A stretch of DNA of 64,000 bases from assembly GCA_963775185.1 (NCBI GenBank), contig CAVZIE010000032.1, positions 124,001 to 188,000 on the forward strand. Reading direction: 5' to 3'. Made by a program: the position numbers and the translations under genes. The notes under the pieces were generated by a model, which ran no database searches, was not told the DNA's origin, and saw only the letters and a list, made by a program, of their open reading frames with translations. The stretch comes from JAPSGB01 sp963775185 (GTDB lineage Bacteria > Myxococcota_A > Polyangia > Polyangiales > Polyangiaceae). Below are positions 24,315 through 33,881 of the stretch, one piece after another (positions within the stretch are counted from its first letter, which is position 1; every line of letters starts with the position of its first letter).

Positions 24315-26502
24315 CTATTGTGGGTCCCACGCGTCGTCGGGCACCGGCGCCTCCCAGCCCATGGCCCGCGACCACCTGTGCCCCAGCGCGTCGATGCGCG
24401 CGCGCGGCATGCGGCGCGCGAGCACGCGCCGCGCGACGTCGGGGTGGCCGGCGCGCCACGCGAGCTCGGCGTAGCCCTCGACCACGTCCGGCGCGTCGGC
24501 GATCACCGCCTCGTGCGGCTCCAGCACCGCGAAGGCCCGCCCGTTCGCTCCGAGCAGTGACAGCTCCTTGGCGCGCGCGATGAGTCCCTGCGGTCCGGCC
24601 GCCGCGGCGCGCCGGTGCCAGCGGGCGGCCGACTCGATCAGACTCGCGCGCGGCGTGCGCGCTGGCGCCGCCGAGGCGCTGCATCAGCTCGTCGCTCGTG
24701 CGGCGCGCGGCGGCGTAGTCCGCGCCGCGCGCCAGCACGATCGCCGCGCGGACGCCGACGCCGGCGCAGAGTCCGCACTCGGCCGTCGCCCGCTTGGCGA
24801 GCGCCATCGCGGCGGCGTCGTCGCCGAGCCGGCTCAGCAGGTCGGCGCGGGTCACGAGGATGACCGGTTCGTGCTCGTGCAGCCGCGCGCGCGCGCGCGG
24901 CGACGACATGTCGAGCTCGAGCGTCAGCTCCGGCAGCGATAGCCGGGCGGACGTTCGCGCGGGGTCGGCGAGCGCCGCGTGGAAGTCGGCGAGAGTGCGC
25001 AGGCGCTGCGAGTCCGCGTCCGGGGTGAGGGCTGCCAGGGCGTCGAGCGCTTGGAGCGCGAACGCAGCCTCGTCGCCGAGGTACGCGTAGTCGCGTTGGG
25101 CGAGCGCGTACGCCTGCACGGCGAGCCGGAACGCCTTGTGGTTGTCGCGGTCGCCGAAGGCGAGGCGCAGCTGGTTCGCGGCGGCGGTCTGGCTGTCCGG
25201 GTCCAGCGCCGCCGCGCGCGACCAGAAGCGGTGTTCGTCGCCAAAGTCCTGCGCCCGCGTCACGCTCGATGCGGCGAGCGCGACGCCGGCCGCGACGGCC
25301 AGCCCGCCCATCACCCGCCACCAGTGTCGGGGAGCATGCTGCGCGGCCACGCCGGCCGCGAGCGCCACGCCCAGCAGCGGGACGAACAGGAATCGCGCGC
25401 TGACCACGGTCGTCAGCTGCGTCAGTGCGACGTTCGACGTCGGCAGGAACGCGACCAGGAAGAACAGGGTTCCCACGGCGACGCCGGGGGCGCGTCGGCG
25501 AGCGAGCAGCACGATCGCCGCGGACCCGGCCAACGCGACCGCGCCGAGGATCAGGTACGGCGTGCTGTAAAGGAAGTGATGGTCGTGGATGCGGATCGGT
25601 CCCTGGTCGATCGTGAGGTGACGCGGGAAGAAGATCAGCCCCGCCGCGCGCCCGAACGTCTCGAGCACCAGCCCCACGTGGGTCCACGGATTCTGGAGCG
25701 CGCGCGGCGGCCCGGCCAGGCCGGTGATCGGGAACACGAACTGCCTCGCGACCAGGTACGCGATCGCGACGGCGAGCTGCGGCGCTGATTTGGCGAGCAG
25801 CGTCCGGACGAAGCGCGCGTCGAGCGGCGGCCTGCCGGCGGCGACCCAGATTTCCACGGCCGCGAAGGCCGGCAGCACCACGGCGAGCTCCTTCGTCAGG
25901 TAGCTCGCGATCGTGGCCAGCACCTCCAGCACGATGCCGGCGCGCCGCCCGCGCAGGCGCAGCGCGATCCCGCAGCTCGCGAGCAGCATCCACGTCGCGC
26001 ACATCACGTCCGTGCGACCGGCGATCCACGCGACGCTCTCGGCCCGGGTGGGATGCACCGCGACGAGCAGAGCCGCGACCAGCGCTGGACGCCAGCTGCC
26101 GAGCCAGCGCCGGAGCGCGAGGAAGACCAACGCCGAGGTCGCGCCGTACCAGACCAGGTTGGTCAGATGGAACACGACCGCGGAGCCGCCGCCGAGGGCC
26201 CAGTCGATCGCATAGGAGGCGCTGACCAGCGGGCGGTAGTACACGACCCGCGCCTGCATGTTGGCGAACGCATTGCCCGCATCCCAGAAGTCGGTGGAAA
26301 ACCAGTGGGTCCAGTGCGAGAGCCCGTGCGCGAACGGGTTGTTCAGGATCAGCGTCCGGTCGTCGAGCAGGTACTCGCCGCCGACCGCCGGAGCGAAGAC
26401 GGCGGCCGCGAGCACCGCTACCAGCGCGGCGAGCAGCGCGGGGCGGGGGGCGGGTCTGCTTCGCGGCGCGGTCGTGGGCTCCGGTTCGGGGGAGCTCGGC
26501 AT
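24315..26502 (-). CDS. TMTC-like membrane glycosyltransferase with TPR tail (one frameshift)
   Basis: Multi-spanning protein of the GT-C / PMT type that resembles bacterial TMTC (DUF1736) proteins. It has a first membrane helix then EYLLDDRTLILNNPF with the acidic DD after helix 1 that GT-C enzymes use for catalysis, about ten further hydrophobic segments to about residue 415, and a C-terminal helical, TPR-like domain (DEHRFWSRAAALDPDSQTAA onward). Near 24646-24656, a CGCG run, one base must shift; the other frame then continues SLIESAARWHRRAAAAGPQG and ends at 24315 in a further TPR-like stretch. The gene lies between the third pilin (convergent) and a fourth pilin-like gene. Human TMTC enzymes O-mannosylate surface proteins, so pilin O-glycosylation is a reasonable hypothesis. 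Confidence 0.75.
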
Positions 26503-26637
26503 GATCGGCGCAGGCTACACCACGCGAGCCAGCCTGACCGGCCCGTTCGCCATCGGCTAGTGCCGCGATTCCATCCAAAGGATGGGTGCTGCGCCCGCGC
26601 GGCTCCGCCGCGCATCGCGGAACTGGCTCTGTTCTGT

Positions 26638-26681
26638 CGGGGCGCGGCAGCGCCCCCTCGGCTACGCCGAGCCTCCCCCTC
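26638..26681. repeat. 44-bp dispersed repeat, copy 2
   Basis: Exact reverse complement of 1127-1170. It is followed 20 bases later by the palindrome at 26701-26730; together (about 26638-26730) they look like one element of some 90 bases, whose drifted relative lies at 563 to about 630. Confidence 0.85.
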
Positions 26682-26700
26682 GGTCGCTTCGCGATCGCTT

Positions 26701-26730
26701 AGTGCATCGATTCTACTGAATCGATGCACT
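26701..26730. repeat. Perfect 13-bp palindrome with 4-base loop
   Basis: AGTGCATCGATTC, loop TACT, GAATCGATGCACT: a perfect 13-bp stem. It resembles the palindrome at 563-590 and sits 12 bases before the GTG of the fourth pilin-like gene, where the hairpin could hinder or control translation or end transcription from upstream. Confidence 0.85.
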
Positions 26731-26742
26731 AAGCTCACGCGC

Positions 26743-27228
26743 GTGCGCTCGCTCACTCCGGTGGAAGCAGCCGCGGCCGTCGCCATCGTCGGCTCGCTCC
26801 TCGCGTCGGCGCTTCCGGCGTTCGTGAAGAACCTGCACGCGTCGCGGCTGGTGGAGCCGATCGACGGACTCGGTCGCATCGCGACGCGCGCCACCGCGCT
26901 GGCGGCGGGTCGCGCGGCCGAGCTCGCCTATCCCGCGAGCATCGGACTGACGCCGGCGCAGGTCCCCCGCGGGCAGCGGGTCAGCGATCCGGCCGGCACC
27001 TGGGACAAGGCCACGTGGCGCGAGCTCGATTTCTCGTTCAGCGTGCCGCACTCGTACAGCTTCGCGTTCGACAGCCACGACGCGGCCGGGCTCGCGACCT
27101 TCACGGCGGTGGCGCACGGCGATCTGGACGGCGACGGCGTCCTCAGTACCTTCGAGATCGCGGGCCAGTCGAAGGACGGCGAGGAACCGACCACGGCGCC
27201 GATGGAGATGTACCGTGAAGTCGAGTAG
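26743..27228 (+). CDS. Divergent type IV pilin-like protein 4
   Basis: 161 aa from the GTG at 26743. The N-terminus MRSLTPVEAAAAVAIVGSLL has the shape of a mature pilin helix, with Glu8 as the +5 residue if cleavage falls after Ser3, but the usual Gly before the cleavage site is missing and the leader is only about three residues. The globular domain contains GDLDGDGVLSTFEI near residue 130, an Asp-rich loop nearly identical to that of the major pilin (GDLNGDGNFSTF). It overlaps the following TPR gene by 14 bases. It may be an unprocessed or specially processed pseudopilin. The upstream palindrome and dispersed repeat suggest that its regulatory region was rearranged. Confidence 0.7.
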   Translation: MRSLTPVEAAAAVAIVGSLLASALPAFVKNLHASRLVEPIDGLGRIATRATALAAGRAAELAYPASIGLTPAQVPRGQRVSDPAGTWDKATWRELDFSFSVPHSYSFAFDSHDAAGLATFTAVAHGDLDGDGVLSTFEIAGQSKDGEEPTTAPMEMYREVE

Positions 27229-28144
27229 CGGGGCGGGGGGCACGCTGGTCGCCGTCGCTTGCATCGCCGTGGCCGCGATCGGCATCGGCGTGCTGCGGCC
27301 ACGGCTCGCCACGCGCTTCCACGAGCTGCGCGTCACAACGGACATGTACGCGCTTCCGTCGCCGGAGCGAACGCGCGCGGCGAGCCTCGGCTACAGGTCG
27401 GCCCTCGCGGACCTGATCTACGCGAAGACGCTGGTCGCGTACGGGCTCCACTTCCAGGAGAAGCGCCGCTTCGAGTTCGTCGGCGACTATCTGGAAACGG
27501 TCAACGCGCTCGATCCGCGCTTCGCCGTGCCTTACTACTTCGCCGACACGCTGCTCACGCTCGGCCCCGTGCGGCCCCGCTACGAGGACTACGTGCGTGC
27601 GCGGCGGATCTTCGAGCGCGGGATGAAAGCGCTGCCCTACGACGCGCACCTGTGGGACACGGCCGGCCAGTTCATGGCCTACCTCGCCGTGTCGTCGCTC
27701 AAGAGCGATGCGGAGAAGGAGGAGTGGCGGCTTGCCGGCGCACGCGCGCTGCAGCACGCGTGCGAGGTAGCAGGGGACGACTCCAACATTCCCTACCACT
27801 GCATCACCGCCGCGACGCTGCTCAGCAACGCCGGCAAGCGCGAGGCGATGATCGCGTTCTTGCAGCGCCTGCTCGCCGTCTCCGACGATCCGCAGATCCG
27901 CAGCATCGCCCTGGGCTACATCCAGAAGCAGGTCGGCGAGCAGCAGCGCGAGGAGATGGAGCGCCGCTTTTCCCACTTCCACGACGCGTGGGGGAAGGAT
28001 CTCGGCTTCGCGACGCGCAACGTGCTGCTGTCCGTCGGCCCGCCCTTCGACGCCGCGGCGTGCGCCGGGCCGAGCCAGGCGTTCTCGGAGCACTGCGCGA
28101 CGACCTGGGTCGAGTGGTCGCGGCAGACGACCCCGAAGCCGTGA
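27215..28144 (+). CDS. Membrane-anchored TPR-like protein of the pilus island
   Basis: 309 aa. A single N-terminal hydrophobic helix (residues about 9-27, TLVAVACIAVAAIGIGVL) would anchor it in the inner membrane; the rest is helical. Recognisable stretches are YRSALADLIYAKTLVAYGLH, FVGDYLETVNALDPRFAVPY and RRIFERGMKALPYDAHLW, which fit tetratricopeptide-like repeats. No catalytic motif is seen. It starts inside the end of the fourth pilin-like gene (overlap 27215-27228), so the two are probably made together, which points to a role in assembling or presenting that subunit, much as TPR proteins PilF/Tgl help pilus secretin assembly. It is not Tgl: that protein is a lipoprotein. Confidence 0.7.
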   Translation: MKSSSGAGGTLVAVACIAVAAIGIGVLRPRLATRFHELRVTTDMYALPSPERTRAASLGYRSALADLIYAKTLVAYGLHFQEKRRFEFVGDYLETVNALDPRFAVPYYFADTLLTLGPVRPRYEDYVRARRIFERGMKALPYDAHLWDTAGQFMAYLAVSSLKSDAEKEEWRLAGARALQHACEVAGDDSNIPYHCITAATLLSNAGKREAMIAFLQRLLAVSDDPQIRSIALGYIQKQVGEQQREEMERRFSHFHDAWGKDLGFATRNVLLSVGPPFDAAACAGPSQAFSEHCATTWVEWSRQTTPKP

Positions 28145-28154
28145 CGGCGGCGCG

Positions 28155-30908
28155 TTAGGGGAAGCGCACCGCGACGGTGACCGAGCCGCCGGCGGGCACC
28201 TTCGCGCTGCGCGCCTTGCGCCCCATCTCCGCGTGCACGAACACCACCGTGTGGGTGCCGGCCGGGACGCTGATCCCGACCTTCGGCGTGGTTCCCAGCG
28301 GGCGGCCGTCGAGGATCACGTTCGAGACGGGGATCGAGTTGATGTTGATGGTCCCGTTACCCTTCGCTGCGACCTCGGCGGGCTTGCCGCCGCCGCCCGT
28401 CGTGCCGCCGGACGTGCCGTGCGACGAGCCGCCCGCGCTCGGTGGGGGCTCCTTGCCGGACTCCACCATGGTGATGGTGAAGGTCTTCTCGGCCTGGCCG
28501 TCGTCGAAGGCGAGCTCCTGCTTGTAGTCTTGATAGCCCTTCTTCGTGGCCACGAGGCTGTAGGGCTTGTCCGTCGGGATGTCGATCTTGATTGGAAGCT
28601 TGGGGATCGGACGGCGCTCGTTGCCGCTGACCAGCAGCACCTTGGCGCCGCTCGCGCCGTCGCCGGCCTCGATCTTCGCGAGCCCCTTGACCACCTTGAG
28701 CTTGGGCTCGACGGCCAGCATCTTGTCCTGCTCGACGGTGACGTGCTTCTCGAACGGCTCGTAGCGGTCGCTGCCCGCGATCTTCAGGACGTGGTCGCCA
28801 GGCGACATGTCCTTGAGCTCTTGCGGGAGCGGACCGATGTCCTTGCCGTCGACGGACAGGCGCAGCCCGGTGCCCGCCGCGGCCACGCGGATGCCCGTGC
28901 CCTCGCTCGCGCGCGCCAGCGTGATGTTCGTCACCGCCTCGCTGCTCTTCTCGATCGACACGGCGGTGTCGGCCGTCTGCTGGTAGCCGGCGGCGCTCAC
29001 CTTGATCATGTGCGTGCCCGGCTTGAGGTCCGTGACACGGCACGGCGACGTGTCGCAGTGCTTCGTTCCGTCGACGAAGATCTGCACCGCGTCCACCGGC
29101 TTGTTGCCGGGTCCGGCCACGGTCACGACCAGCGAGCCGTTGCCCGGGAGCACCAGGAACACCACGGCCACGATCAGACTCACGACCAGCGCGCCGATGA
29201 CCACGAGCGCGATCGTGCGTCCGCTGCCGGAGGGCGGCGGTACGCTGGGGTACGGCCCCGCGACGACCTGCGGGTGCATCTGCTGCGGCGGGTACGCCTG
29301 GGCGACCGCCGGCTGGGTCGCAGGCGGGGCCGACATCGGAGGCTCCGGCATGGGCGGGCGCGGCATCGACGGAGCGGCTCCGCCCGAGCCGGCGACCAGC
29401 GCCGACGCGGCACCGCCGAGGCGACCCGATCCGGGCGGCGGCATGCCGGCGGCGGGGGCCGGCGGCGGATTGCTGCGCAGCAGCGCCGTGGCCGCGGTCT
29501 CGTTGCCCTGCTTGTCGAAGATCGCCGTCTTCTCGTCCTCGTCGTCCCAGTCCATGTCCACCGGCGCGGCGTTCGCCGGCGGGGGCTTGGGCAGCGGCGC
29601 GGTGGCCGGCGGCCGGGATACGGGCGGGGGCGGCGCGCCCGGGCGCGCTGGCGGCGGAGCGACGCCGCGCGCGGTCATGGGCGGGGGGGGCAGGCTTCCG
29701 CGCGAAGGCGGCGGCATCGGGGCGCGGCTGGGCGGTCCGGGCGGGGGTCGGCTCGGGGTCGGGGGCGGCACGCGACTGGGCGGCGGCGGCAGGTTCGGGG
29801 CGGCCAGGCCGAGGAGGGTCTTCTTCGCCGGAGCTGGCGGCGCGGGGGCACGTTGGGACGGCACGCCCGGACGAGGTTGCGACTTCTTCGCAAGCCCGTC
29901 GAACACATCCAAGTCCGATCCGCCCTTGTCGCTCATACGCTTGCTCTCCTGATCCGGGCTGGAGGATCCCGCTCGCACGGCCTCCGTCGGGAACATGCGG
30001 GACATGAAATCCGCGGCCCGCGCCGCATCGCCGATCACCCGCTGGGACCGGGCAAAGGTCCGCAAGTCCGCTTCAAATTCCGACGCCGTAGGGTACCTCT
30101 CCTTTGGGTCCTTGGCGAGAGCCTTCAGGACGATCCGGTCGAGCTCGGGAGGGACCAGCGGGTTGATCGTCGATGGTGCAACTATCTGCCGCGAACGGAT
30201 CTGCTCCATCACCAGCAGCTCGTTCGGCGCGTCGAACAGCCGGCGCATGGCGAGGGTCTCCCAGAGCGAGATCCCCAGCGCGAACACGTCCGTTCGCCGG
30301 TCGACGGCGCCGCCCACGACCTGCTCCGGCGCCATGTATCCGACCTTGCCCTTGATGCTTCCCGCCTGCGTCCGCGACAAGCGACCCGCGGCCTTGGCGA
30401 TGCCGAAATCGATGAGCTTTACCGCGCCGAGGTACGATACGAGCACGTTCTGTGGGCTCACGTCGCGGTGCACGATGCCGAGCGGTGCGCCGCGTTCGTC
30501 GGTGCGGTCGTGCGCGTACGCGAGCCCGCGCGCGACCTCCGCGATGAAGTACACCGCCAGGTCGATCGGGATCGACTCGCGCTTCGCCGTCGAGCGGTCG
30601 ATGACCGTGCGCAACGGCATGCCCTCGATGAACTCCAGCGCGATGTAGTGGCTGTTGCGGACCTCGCCGATCTCGTAGATGCGCGCGATGTTGTCGTGCT
30701 CGAGGTGCCTCGCGATGCGCGATTCGTCGAAGAACAGCTCGAGGAACTCCTCGTCCTCGGCGATGCCCGGGAGGATGCGCTTGACCGCGACGACACGCCC
30801 CGTGTCGCGGTGGACGGCCCGGAACACCTCGGCCATGCCACCGACGCTCACGCGTTCGATCAAGTTGTATGGGCCGAATTCCTGAGGCGCCGGCAACGCA
30901 GACTCCAA
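28155..30908 (-). CDS. Ser/Thr protein kinase with Pro-rich linker, one TM helix and PEGA domains
   Basis: Hanks-type kinase. Domain order: kinase (about 5-290) with Gly-rich VSVGGMAEVF, VAVKRIL (catalytic Lys), HRDVSPQNVLV and IDFGIAK; a long Pro/Ala-rich segment (about 320-620); one membrane helix (IALVVIGALVVSLIVAVVFL, about 625-645); then extracytoplasmic beta domains of PEGA type (VDAVQIFVDGTKHCDTSPC, RLSVDGKDIGPLP, SNVILDGRPLGTTPKVG). The kinase is cytoplasmic and the PEGA domains probably touch the periplasm or peptidoglycan. The start is uncertain: no ATG lies near; I use TTG at 30908 because the kinase fold begins right after; GTG at 30974 is an alternative. It lies 100 bases downstream of the 892-aa gene on the same strand and is convergent with the TPR gene. 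Confidence 0.85.
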   Translation of the reverse strand: MESALPAPQEFGPYNLIERVSVGGMAEVFRAVHRDTGRVVAVKRILPGIAEDEEFLELFFDESRIARHLEHDNIARIYEIGEVRNSHYIALEFIEGMPLRTVIDRSTAKRESIPIDLAVYFIAEVARGLAYAHDRTDERGAPLGIVHRDVSPQNVLVSYLGAVKLIDFGIAKAAGRLSRTQAGSIKGKVGYMAPEQVVGGAVDRRTDVFALGISLWETLAMRRLFDAPNELLVMEQIRSRQIVAPSTINPLVPPELDRIVLKALAKDPKERYPTASEFEADLRTFARSQRVIGDAARAADFMSRMFPTEAVRAGSSSPDQESKRMSDKGGSDLDVFDGLAKKSQPRPGVPSQRAPAPPAPAKKTLLGLAAPNLPPPPSRVPPPTPSRPPPGPPSRAPMPPPSRGSLPPPPMTARGVAPPPARPGAPPPPVSRPPATAPLPKPPPANAAPVDMDWDDEDEKTAIFDKQGNETAATALLRSNPPPAPAAGMPPPGSGRLGGAASALVAGSGGAAPSMPRPPMPEPPMSAPPATQPAVAQAYPPQQMHPQVVAGPYPSVPPPSGSGRTIALVVIGALVVSLIVAVVFLVLPGNGSLVVTVAGPGNKPVDAVQIFVDGTKHCDTSPCRVTDLKPGTHMIKVSAAGYQQTADTAVSIEKSSEAVTNITLARASEGTGIRVAAAGTGLRLSVDGKDIGPLPQELKDMSPGDHVLKIAGSDRYEPFEKHVTVEQDKMLAVEPKLKVVKGLAKIEAGDGASGAKVLLVSGNERRPIPKLPIKIDIPTDKPYSLVATKKGYQDYKQELAFDDGQAEKTFTITMVESGKEPPPSAGGSSHGTSGGTTGGGGKPAEVAAKGNGTININSIPVSNVILDGRPLGTTPKVGISVPAGTHTVVFVHAEMGRKARSAKVPAGGSVTVAVRFP

Positions 30909-31008
30909 CCTGATCTTGTCACATTTCGCCCGGAGTTTCGCGGGTCTTGGCGCAGACGGGCATCCGGCCCGCACTTCAGCAAGCGTTTCAGCAAGTCGGC
31001 CGGTGGTT

Positions 31009-33687
31009 TCATGGCGCGGCGGAGCCGGCTGGAGCGGGCGCGGCCGGCTCCTTGGGCTTGGGCTTGTGGAAGTAGCGGATCCGCTTGGATTGCAGCGGAT
31101 ACCAGCGCTGGGCGGGGACGATCGGCGTGTCCGCGAAGATGCGCCGGGCGCCGGGCGCCTCGGCACGGACGAGCCTGGCCGCGGCCGGATCGGGCACGAG
31201 CGGCTCGCCGGACAGGGCCGTCTTGCCGCCGATCGCGACCCCCAGCGGCCGGTCGAGGAGCAGCGTGTGGGCGCAGCCGAGGCGCTTCATCAGCGCGCCC
31301 AGCATGGCGGCGTCCTTGCCCGGCCGGAGGCCGGTGGCGACCTCGGCGTAGAGCAGCATGCCGGCGTCGTCGATGCCCAGGGCCGCGACCGCCGTTGCTG
31401 CCTGCGGGTCGGCGGGCTCGAGTCCGCTGGCCAAGCGCGTCGCGTTCGCCCCGGGCGCCTTCGCCGCGATCGCGAGCCGGGTCCCCGACATCCACAGCCC
31501 CGGACCTCCCGGCGCCGCCGGCCGCAGCGCGATCACGGTCGCGGCGTCGCCGTCGCCGTCTCGCGCCGGACGCACCATCGCGGGATCGAGCGAGAGCAGG
31601 TGGACCTTCGTGGCGGGTCGCGTGGCGTCCGGGCGCACCCAGCTGGTCGCGATCGCGTACGGCCAGCCGTGCTGGGGCAATCCCGAGACCACCCACGCGC
31701 CTTCGCCGTGCTCGGCGCCCGGGAACGCGCTCGCCACCGGCGCGACGGGCAGCACGTGGCGCAGCGTCAGGTAGAAGAAGTCGCGCGCCTCGCGGTGGAT
31801 GTAGCGCGGGAAGTTCATCAGGCCCATGTAGCGGAGCATGCGCCGGCCCCGGAAGCGCCAGCCCGGCATCAGCGGCACGTCGCCTTCGGCCTCCCACTGC
31901 GGGTCGAGCTTGCGGTCGAGCGGCGGCACCTCGGACGCCGGGCCCGCCTTGTAGAACTCGAGGCCGGTGTGGCCCGGATTCATGTCGAGATGGATCCCGT
32001 ACACGCAGCGTGCTCGTTGCATCGCCAGCGCGAGGTGGTCCGCGTCGATGCTCGATCCGTACAGATACGCGACGAAGTTCTCTTTCGTCAGGCACACCGC
32101 GCTCCGGACCGTACGCGACTCGTCCGTCCAGCCCGGCGGCACGCCGCCCCACCAGTTGCGGTGATACGGGTTGATGACGCCGTCCATCACCAGCGGGGTC
32201 ATGTTCTGGCGAAACGACACGATGTCGTCGGGGACGCTGTCGTCCTCCGGCCAGGTGCCGAAGGCGGTCGAGCCGTCGGCGAGCTCCGCCACCGTGGCCG
32301 CGTAGGGCTTCGGCGGCAGGTAGAGCACGCGCTCGGCCATCATGCCGAACTCGCCGTGGGTGGCCTGGAAGCCGCCGTTGAAGCCGGCCAGCAGGCGATC
32401 CATCACCTCGGGCTTGCGCGGGACCAGCCCGGGACCGGTTTCGCCCGTGGCGCTCTTTGGCTCGACGGTGCCGCTCATGGCGTGGAGCGAGACTTGTCGC
32501 GGATCCCACTCGAGCACGAACACCTGGGTGTACGCGCGCTCGTGATCGGTGCGGATGAACGACGTGATGAACGGCGCCGGCGCGCCGGCATTCACGCGGA
32601 TGAACGGATCCTTGTCGAGCGTGCGCCACCGGCCTTCGCCTTCCAGCGGCGGCGACAGCATCGGCTCCATCGGCGGTGGCGGCCATCCAGTCTCCGGGTC
32701 GCGGTAGGTGACGGGCACGGCGTCGCCCAGTCCGCCCATTTCCTCGGCGACGCGTTCGGCGCCGGTGTCGCCAGTGACCTTGCCCTGCACGCGCTGCACC
32801 CAGTCGAGCAGATCGAACGCGACGGCCTTGACGAGCTGCATGCGATCGTTGCCGAACCACGGCATGGCGCGCACGCGATCGACGGCCCACGTGACCAGAT
32901 TGCCGGGGCGCGCTCGCGGCAGCTTCTGCTCGCGCAGGTACAGCTGCCCGTCGATCGGCCCGACGTGCTCGGTGGGCACGCGGATCGTGTGGCGGTCGGC
33001 CTCGATCACCAGCGCGCTGTCGCTGAACGAGACGCGCGCGACGGCCGCGGCCGGGTCGAGCTTGAAATGGCGGCGCTTGATCCCCGCGAGGCTGCCGGTG
33101 TCCTGCAGGTTCGTGAGCTTGTCCTGCCAGCGCTCGAGCGCCGTCCACGCGCCGCCCTTGGGCTCGGGCTCGCCGCGCAGATCGGCGTAGTGCACGCTGT
33201 ACGTCTTGCCCGCGCCGCGCAGCACCCACGCCACGCGGTCGCCGCGGGCCGACAGATCCTGCTCGTCCACGGCGGAGGTGTCGGTGATGTTGTACAGGTG
33301 GTCGAGGGCGATCAGGTGTCCCTCCGGCGAGACGCTCGACACGGCGAGATAGATGTCCGACGGCTCGTCGGCGTGATGCGCCCGGACGACCGCGCGCGGG
33401 TGGCGCCAGCGCGACGCCAGCACGCCCGGGATCGGGTCGATGACGTGGACGTCGGTCGGGTCCGCGACCAGGCCGCGCGACGCGAGCGCGTCGGCGATCG
33501 CGCGCGGCAACGGCTCGCGGGGCGGCGTCGCCGGCGCCCCGCGTGTCGCCGCCCAGCCGACGACCAGCGCCAGTGGCAGCGGCCTGAGCAGCACGCGGGA
33601 GCGCGCGAGCCAGCCCCGGTGGCCAGACCGTGCCGTGCCCGCGGCGGAGGCGCGGGCGGCAGGCTGGACGTCGGGCACGGAGCTCAT
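31009..33687 (-). CDS. Large envelope protein with phosphodiester-glycosidase (NAGPA-like) domain
   Basis: 892 aa. An N-terminal hydrophobic helix (VLLRPLPLALVVGWAATRG, about 32-50) would anchor or export it. The middle and C-terminal parts contain landmarks of the NAGPA/exopolysaccharide phosphodiester glycosidase family (PF09992-like): LLAGFNGGFQATHGEFGMM near residue 435, TPLVMDGVINPYH near 520 and GIHLDMNPGHTGLEFYK near 585. Family members remove GlcNAc-1-phosphodiester caps or act on polysaccharides. The first 380 residues are not recognised, and the tail ends in a Pro/Lys/Ala-rich stretch. It precedes the PEGA kinase on the same strand, so both may serve the envelope. I read the domain from motifs only, so the substrate remains open. 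Confidence 0.7.
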   Translation of the reverse strand: MSSVPDVQPAARASAAGTARSGHRGWLARSRVLLRPLPLALVVGWAATRGAPATPPREPLPRAIADALASRGLVADPTDVHVIDPIPGVLASRWRHPRAVVRAHHADEPSDIYLAVSSVSPEGHLIALDHLYNITDTSAVDEQDLSARGDRVAWVLRGAGKTYSVHYADLRGEPEPKGGAWTALERWQDKLTNLQDTGSLAGIKRRHFKLDPAAAVARVSFSDSALVIEADRHTIRVPTEHVGPIDGQLYLREQKLPRARPGNLVTWAVDRVRAMPWFGNDRMQLVKAVAFDLLDWVQRVQGKVTGDTGAERVAEEMGGLGDAVPVTYRDPETGWPPPPMEPMLSPPLEGEGRWRTLDKDPFIRVNAGAPAPFITSFIRTDHERAYTQVFVLEWDPRQVSLHAMSGTVEPKSATGETGPGLVPRKPEVMDRLLAGFNGGFQATHGEFGMMAERVLYLPPKPYAATVAELADGSTAFGTWPEDDSVPDDIVSFRQNMTPLVMDGVINPYHRNWWGGVPPGWTDESRTVRSAVCLTKENFVAYLYGSSIDADHLALAMQRARCVYGIHLDMNPGHTGLEFYKAGPASEVPPLDRKLDPQWEAEGDVPLMPGWRFRGRRMLRYMGLMNFPRYIHREARDFFYLTLRHVLPVAPVASAFPGAEHGEGAWVVSGLPQHGWPYAIATSWVRPDATRPATKVHLLSLDPAMVRPARDGDGDAATVIALRPAAPGGPGLWMSGTRLAIAAKAPGANATRLASGLEPADPQAATAVAALGIDDAGMLLYAEVATGLRPGKDAAMLGALMKRLGCAHTLLLDRPLGVAIGGKTALSGEPLVPDPAAARLVRAEAPGARRIFADTPIVPAQRWYPLQSKRIRYFHKPKPKEPAAPAPAGSAAP

Positions 33688-33881
33688 GGGTCGAGGGAAA
33701 CCGCGGGCTTTCCCACGCTGAACGCGTGCGGCCGGTTAGCATCTTCCCGCCGCGGCGACCATCGACGCCGCGGCGACAACCGCGTTTCCGCGCCGTGCCA
33801 ACATAATTGGCATCCTGGTGACGCGCGAGCCATTTCCGGCTCCCGGAGCGACGGCACACGGCGTGCTACCTTGCCTGCGGG

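Noticed and set aside
33784..33800. Repeat-like TTCCGCGCCGTGCCAA in the gap before the 109-aa lipoprotein
   Set aside because: Missing three central bases of the consensus; could be chance.
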